Positions 58,801-64,000 of a stretch of 64,000 nt of DNA are shown here, in pieces (position 1 is the stretch's first letter; each line of letters begins with the position of its first letter). Below the pieces are notes generated by a model, which saw only the letters and a list, made by a program, of their open reading frames with translations, made no database searches and had not been told where the DNA came from. Position numbers and translations under genes: made by a program. Source of the DNA: Tetrapyrgos nigripes (taxonomy: Eukaryota > Basidiomycota > Agaricomycetes > Agaricales > Campanellaceae); contig JAACJM010000130.1 in the NCBI GenBank assembly GCA_013368315.1, forward strand, positions 62,001 through 126,000, in the 5' to 3' direction.

Positions 58801-58975
58801 CAATAATTTCCACAATTCTATTAACCACCCCAGCTGCACCCTCCAGAGGCGCGAAACCTGCTGCCTTGGAGACACTTGCAACTGTAGACAAAACTTCCTT
58901 GACGTGGCTCAAGTCCAATCCAGAAGCAACTCCATCATCCTCTTTTGGTTTGGATTCTTTGCTGAACAAAGGCAT
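55883..58975 (-). pseudogene. NLR-like protein: MLKL/HeLo-like N-terminus, NB-ARC, TPR array with premature stops
   Basis: Exons 1-4 (58975 to about 58205) encode LSHVKEVLSTVASVSKAAGF, NKKDCISIPHNSAKFLNDMT, VAKKLQKIGQRSRGKSFLHA and WNAAEELKQGQQDLKKEQEV. This helical block resembles the MLKL N-terminal (HeLo-like) domain found on Agaricomycete NLRs, which can permeabilise membranes. The exon from 58171 has IFFGRDELVAEG, the P-loop AILGAGGIGKTSIAL, kinase-2-like VLFILDNFETPW and a GLxP-like LDCVPLAITLIAKRA, i.e. NB-ARC. From about 56750 come 40-residue TPR units (GVAQCLQSLGDIHRMQ, YSEATEMLNRAKDQFEQIG). A TAG at 56558 and a TGA at 56339 lie in frame within the array. The protein may end early, with about two repeats, and still work, or the gene may be dead. 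Confidence 0.75.
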
Positions 58976-60111
58976 ATTCAATGATGATACTATCAAATCA
59001 ACACCAGGTCAGCAAGCCGCGAAAAAGAAACATTTATTTCAAGAAAAGGAACATGCCTTGGACACAATAATGTGGCTGAGTTCTTGCGTTGCGAAAAGTG
59101 TCAAGGAGTGCGTGACTTGCATTTGATCTCCCTCTCCAAACCTTAAAATCTGAAGCCGGCATTGTGCCGAGTACTTCTTTCCATTGAGTTCGTGGTCATG
59201 GGATCTGCGCTTTGATCCCATCATTTTGAAAGTCTGTGTTTGATACTGTCATTTTTAGAAGAAACCAAGAAGAAACCCAAACCACAAAACAGACAGACTC
59301 GACATAGCGTACGCGCGAAGGCCAAGGTTCAATTTCGATTTTTGATTTCGGGTTTATCAAACTGGCCCGGGCATCGGGTATTATACAGTCTTTGTGTGAC
59401 ATGTCCCGTCATCCCGTCGACCACCTCTCCTCCGTATCTGGTATGTAAGCATGTATTATCATGTACGAGGGAAATGACAAATGTAGGCCAACGTTGCGCG
59501 TAGCATGATAACGACGCCCAAAATGTGAGGGAACGGCATACCGGCACGGTATGGGATTTGCCGACTGAATCGGGTACAGGTACGGCTCAGCATATCTGAA
59601 CCCGTCGCCAACTGTGACCCTTTGACAGGATACTTATTAGACGTGTCGGCGTATGGTGTAAATGGCCTATAATCATAATTACTATTTCAATCTTGATATT
59701 GCCAGCACCATACTGACACGAAATTCCGTCTACAGCCCTTTGTTTTCTCTCAAAATGCTTCTGCGTGTACAAATCCTGCAGGTTCTGCTTATGACCAGCT
59801 CCCCCTGTCGCAACCCTTGACCCATCATCACGGGTACAGCACACGCCTACCGTAGTAAGATGATGAGGCGCTACATTTGGGCGGGATTCAGAGACCACTT
59901 CTCTGTTACTTCTCGGCTTCTCAAATTGGATGAGAGATGGCTGCACATTCCAATGTCAGTGGACAGAATCTTTAGAACAAGTTTCCATTTAATTAGTTAT
60001 ATCAAATACTATCAGCAGATAAGTATTTTATGTCCGTAAAATTAAATTAAATTAATCAGAATCTTCCTCTTCTGAAGTTTCCCGAGAGGAAAGTGAGCGC
60101 AAGTTCATCTG
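58976..60111. other. Repeat-bearing intergenic region
   Basis: No gene was recognised; small minus-strand frames (for example 59224-59039) lack motifs. It contains the left copy of an inverted repeat (about 59305-59375). A stretch at 59534-59590 (CGGCACGGTATGGG, GGGTACAGGTACGGCTC) resembles the subterminal motifs of the hAT-type MITE at 52218. Confidence 0.4.
59305..59375 (-). repeat. Left copy of an inverted repeat pair (partner 60215-60290)
   Basis: The minus strand contains AATCGAAATTGAACCTTGGC within about 70 similar bases. The plus-strand partner at 60215-60290 has AGTCGAAATTGAACCTTGGC. Divergence is about 10-15 percent by eye. Confidence 0.75.
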
Positions 60112-60774
60112 TTGGCATCGGGCTACGCAACGGCAATGAGATTCAACATAGATGTTTATGCCGGCTTCGCCTTGGACGACGGGAGAGTGGGAGAGCGGGA
60201 GAGGGACTGTACAATGGCCGATGCCCGGTCCCGATTGATAACCCCGAAATCAAAAGTCGAAATTGAACCTTGGCCTTCCCGCGTGCGGTACTCGACAGCA
60301 GAGTGGACGAGCATGAGGATCATATTGTCAGAAGATGAGATTAGTTCCAACTTAGTGAGTGGAGCAATCGACTTCAGCGTTAAGCACAACAAGCAAGATG
60401 TGAGAAATTGCATCAAGGCGAATAAAATGACTGCGGGGTATGGCCGCGAGCGGCAAGGGCCGAACCTTCATTTTGAGCTCAGAAAACAGAAGCAAATCTC
60501 CAACTCATTCAATGGACTCAGCTCCTTACTAAAAGTACAGTTCGTATATATTGGAAACCATTACATGCACATACAAGCTGTGAACCTGAGGTGCGAGCGC
60601 CATCGAGCGAGTCGCCATGCCAAAGGCACAGGTTCTAAGGTTCATGTACATAGAACGCCAAAAGGTGATTCAGAGGAAGTCCCAACAGAACCAAGTGTTC
60701 ATGGATCCCCCTCCAAGTTGGAGAGCTTGAGGATCATCGCAGCCGCAAGATCTAGATTTGCAGTCTGCAAGTAA
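60112..60774 (+). other. Open frame without recognisable domain, overlapping repeats
   Basis: The 220-codon frame shows no family motif and includes the inverted-repeat copy (60215-60290) and a direct-repeat copy (60424-60467). Coding status is doubtful; it is more likely transposon-derived. Confidence 0.25.
60424..60467 (+). repeat. Direct repeat, first copy (second at about 60811-60853)
   Basis: Both copies contain AGCGGCAAGGGCCGAACCTT preceded by GGGGTATGGC. They are about 390 bases apart in the same orientation. Confidence 0.75.
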
Positions 60775-61872
60775 GTAGCTGCTCTGCAAGGCTGGCTATT
60801 GAATTTGAAGTATGACGATGGGGTATGGCTGCTAGCGGCAAGGGCCGAACCTTTACTGAACTACCATTAGACATAAACCTTTGTACGGTACGGTGAGGAA
60901 TAAGAGAGAGTTGATGCATAAGTAAAACCTACGCAAGAGGGGCTTTTGAGGGGTTAGACGTCAAGGTCAAGGTCAGAATACAAGGGATTGTGAGCCTTAA
61001 ACCATCACAAAGCTTCAATAATCCTTGACCTGCGTATTAGAAGCGGAGATTTAGCCAAGGTGTCAATGGTGATTTCGATGTGATTGTGGTGAGCCAACCA
61101 AGATGATACAAATCTCATCATGAAGCTAAGTCAATGATGGTGGCAAACACGTATCAAGAAGACTGGGATCCTGCGGTATAATCCAAACATTAAGGTTGCT
61201 CATGTCTCACTAAACATACATGAGAGCAACTGTGAGTCTTAAATTCGTTGCGTTGCACTGTTGTGTTCTTGTCTTCGTTCAAGTGGCAAACAGAGACGTC
61301 GTAATGGAGCTTAGCAAGCTTCCTCCGATTATGCATGCTGAAATTGACTTGCAGCATCATCGAGTTTGGAACTGGGAACACTTTTTATGACTGTAAGACA
61401 TATTGAGGATACTTATTTTGTGTGTATATGAGAAGTCATGGGTACTATCCTTTTGCACCTTAACGAACGCGTTGAGCTGTCTGCGTCTCCAACAAAAAGA
61501 CAAATAAAGGGGTCATCGACTTTGTGAATACCTCTAAAATAGGCAGCGTATCTCTGTCAGCCTTTAGCTTCATCCATGAAATTCCTTTCTATACATTCCT
61601 CATGGCCAATTTCACCTGTGCATACTTAGACTGGTATTATTAGTTCCAAATACTCTATCGTATACTTAGACAATGTGGCAGAACTCAACGCATTGCACTC
61701 AGCCTTCAGGCAAGTTGAAATAAGCTGTTTACAGCACTAGAACCCCTCCCATATCTGAAGGAAAGGGCTCCAAGCCCAGGGGGTGGCTGTGGCTGGTGTC
61801 TGACAAAGTTGTTCACAGGGCTTTGAAACAACGAAAGACGGCTTATTAGACACACAACTTCGTCTTTCAACC
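60775..61872. other. Intergenic, no gene recognised
   Basis: Contains the second direct-repeat copy (about 60811-60853). Small frames on both strands have no motif. The last part is the upstream region of the F-box gene at 61873. Confidence 0.4.
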
Positions 61873-63259
61873 ATGATGTCGTCTGAGGCTCCCCAGCAAG
61901 TCTTCACCCTTCTGGAAAAAAGAAAGGATTTCACTGAGACTGGACTGTGAGTGGCAGTCTCCTTCATATCTTTTCCCTCCTAATTCCATAGTTTTTCTCA
62001 GTCGTGAAGAGCAAAATGAAAACGAGAATGCAAACAGTGCTAGACGGGAAGATTTTACCGAGGCGTTGGGTGTAAAAGCAGGACATGGTGGTGTCAGGTG
62101 TGCCATCTACTCTCATCGTCATCTCCTTGACTACGTTTACATTTCTGTTTAAAACAGTGATCTGGTGGCAGACAGCGCTCAGCTCTCACCATCGATCCCG
62201 AACTCTCCAAACTCCCTTCTTCATTCCCCTCTGAAGATCACGGACCTTCCAGTGGAGCTCCTCACGATTATCGTCCATGAATGCTATGAGGAAGACGCCG
62301 AGTCCCTCGCAGATGTCTGCCACGTCTTCAGGGTGATTGCAGGATCTCGACTCCTCAAAGCCATTAGTTATTCTCAAAAAGTAGTTAATGGTACCCTCAC
62401 CTTGAGCAATCGACAACGTCTTCGTATAAAGGAGCCCCCCCGAGTCCCTTTCAAAGCCGTTCATTGGATCCTCGCTGTAGAGGGTGCTTTGACGAATGTC
62501 TCATCAGTCGCCTGTTGTCTTACCAATGAATACATAAGCGAACTACTCAAAATCTCCAGTATTCTTAAACAACTTTCCATATGTCAGGCTTTCTTTCTGT
62601 CATACGTGGAGACTGATCGCGCCTCCTCACCCTGCCACCTCGCTCCGAATCGCTCCCCTTTCCTAACCACAGTCCTCGAAGCCTTCCTTCTCGAGCTTCT
62701 TCGCAAGTCTCCGCAGAACCTCAGGATCTGTGCCGGATTCCAGCTCAACGAAAAAGCATCCACAGTTACGAGTCTGCCGCCCATGACCACGCTGACCAGA
62801 GCAAATATCGATGCTCCGTTCTTTTTCACCTCTTCTTTCCGTGACTGGACGATCTCCTCCTTGAACGCTTCCCAGATTAACCTTACTTTGGGCTACTATT
62901 TGTCCCTTTTGTCAGCTTTACCTTCACTTTTTCTTCCGTCTTTGGAGCGTTTTGGGATCATCAAAAGTCTAGTTGACGAAAGGATAACGCGTGCAAGTAG
63001 TGCTGTAACGGTCCGACTACGGCTGGCTCCGGCTCGGCTCCAAGCGGCTCCATCCATAACGGCTCTGGCTCGGCTCCAGAGTCATTTTTTGCCGGCTGGC
63101 TCCGGCTATAGCTGCAAGAGCTGCGTCATTTCGGACCAATTTCGGACTGGGACGACGTGGCTAGGTCATCGTGTCACCTTGGTTCGAAACGACTGCCTCC
63201 CTGTTCCGTCCGTCGCAGAAGCCACTCCCACTACTCTCTGCTTATTGTCTCGTTACTAA
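61873..63259 (+). CDS. F-box protein, three exons, 3' part altered by a GGCTC-rich repeat
   Basis: Exon 1 is 61873-61946 (MMSSEAPQQVFTLLEKRKDF), exon 2 62002-62097 (REEQNENENANSARREDFTE), exon 3 from 62158; introns of 55 and 60 nt have GT-AG ends. Exon 3 holds the F-box LKITDLPVELLTIIVHECYE followed by ESLADVCHVFRVIAGSRLLK. Leu-rich segments follow (for example YLSLLSALPSLFLPSLERFG). From about 62998 the sequence turns into CCGGCTCGGCTCC-type repeats and the frame to 63259 reads through this non-native stretch, so the C-terminus is probably replaced or lost. Likely an SCF adaptor of unknown target. Confidence 0.65.
62998..63120. repeat. GGCTC-rich repeat insertion at the 3' end of the F-box gene
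   Basis: About ten GGCTC/CGGCT units in 120 bases, beginning with TAGTGCTGTAACGG. This looks like the subterminal part of a hAT-type MITE. A matching right terminus was not found nearby, so it may be a fragment. Confidence 0.55.
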
Positions 63260-64000
63260 AAAGATCAAGAAAACCAACATGTAGGTCTTTTCATCTTTTC
63301 AAGTACATAGACAGCTTGGTTGATACACCCTCAGCTTTCCGCTCTACTAATGGCCCTCTCCAAATCATGATGATTATGAAGGCCACAGCTTTCGTTTCAA
63401 CTCTCGAATACAAGCACCATGGTCATATCTCTGCCAGTAATAGATGCTTAGCACCACCACAGGTCCGTTATATCTTCCTACTAACTACCCAGTTCTGATG
63501 CTTTGATAAATATAATCCAGGTTACTTCGCGATGCGTCACTTCCACCTTACCCATAGCCGGTACTGTCATCTCGCTATCAACGCTGATGAGCTGTGGGGT
63601 CCTGTGCCTGAGGAAGAGGGTCTGCAGACTCAGTCGTCGCATCATTGACACCCTGAGACATGGGTATGGAGACCTTGGGTAACGGAACGTGCGTTGTGGT
63701 TCTGCTGCTTTTACTGGTGCAGTTCGGTGAGCTTTATTTCATCAAAACTTTTTTTGACAGTTTCCGTCTTTCTTGGTCTGTCTTTCTCCTTATACGCTTC
63801 TCTATTTTTTCGCTTTCTTTTTACTTTTCTTTTTTTCCCTATTCAGTCACGATGCGACATACTGACCTCAACCACGTCTAACCTTTGCAGACATCTTCCC
63901 GGCCCCAAGCCTTTCAGCCTTCCTGAGGTGGTCAACCACAATTACAATCACAGCTCCACTCACCACCTCTAACGTCTGAAATTATCAACTTTGTTCCCGG
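63260..64000. other. Non-coding to the window end
   Basis: No domain was recognised. A hydrophobic frame at 63660-63881 is T/C-rich low-complexity sequence rather than a convincing membrane protein. Confidence 0.4.

Noticed and set aside
60112..60774. 220-codon frame as a gene
   Set aside because: It runs through two dispersed repeats and has no domain, so it is kept only as a low-confidence region.
63660..63972. Hydrophobic frames near the window end resembling membrane proteins
   Set aside because: The hydrophobicity comes from T/C-rich low-complexity DNA; no start context, family or intron pattern supports a gene.
1..64000. CRISPR arrays, tRNA and rRNA genes
   Set aside because: No spaced direct-repeat array, cloverleaf with A/B boxes or rRNA core sequence was recognised on either strand by eye.

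Overview
The window comes from a filamentous basidiomycete, most likely an Agaricomycete. The evidence is: multi-exon genes with 50-70 nt GT-AG introns; HET-domain proteins of the basidiomycete type; F-box/LRR-like proteins with an LPVEIL-type F-box; a MYND-finger protein; a DUF6593-like protein; a PRX-like AhpC/TSA protein; and an NLR-like protein with NB-ARC and TPR repeats. No prokaryotic features, tRNA, rRNA or CRISPR were seen.

Left arm (1-22.3 kb) is a gene-rich accessory region. It holds three HET genes (1-3744 minus, 12047-14449 plus, 18132-20510 plus), two intact F-box genes (4100-5748 minus, 6405-7970 plus), a broken F-box paralogue (8626-10219), a PRX-like gene, a MYND-finger gene and a DUF6593-like gene. 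The first HET gene is the most striking. Its HET domain is fused through several introns to a C-terminal metacaspase-like domain in which both catalytic positions are replaced (His to Arg, Cys to Ser). It looks like a HET-pseudometacaspase.

Middle (23.4-54.8 kb) is a nest of transposons. A decayed Helitron (minus strand, about 23.5-46.2 kb) carries a solo-LTR-like insertion and is split by a minus-strand Ty3/gypsy chromovirus (27518-44693, TSD CCCTA). The gag of that element is split by a plus-strand Ty3/gypsy chromovirus (33227-42832, TSD CCAAT). The right LTR of that second element holds a Tc1-like transposon (40848-42475, TA duplication). Beside the Helitron lies a third, 3'-truncated gypsy copy (46.2-54.8 kb, minus) with a Tc1-like insertion in pol and a hAT-type MITE in gag (8-bp TSD). 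The gypsy copies share a -1 gag-pol recoding site (TTTT before a stop). The two complete elements also share a Tf1-like self-priming signal whose two halves covary, and an extra ORF between pol and the 3' LTR. Most premature stops in them are TGA where a sister copy has Arg, mainly CGA, as expected from CpG methylation and deamination.

Right arm (55.4-64 kb) has an NLR-like gene (MLKL/HeLo-like four-helix N-terminus, NB-ARC, TPR array) with stops inside the repeat array, a repeat-rich stretch with little coding evidence, and an F-box gene whose 3' part runs into a GGCTC-rich repeat.

HET, NLR and metacaspase-like modules are parts of fungal non-self recognition and regulated cell death. Their co-occurrence next to a large transposon nest suggests a fast-evolving recognition/cell-death island. 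That role is inference from the families, not shown by the sequence.
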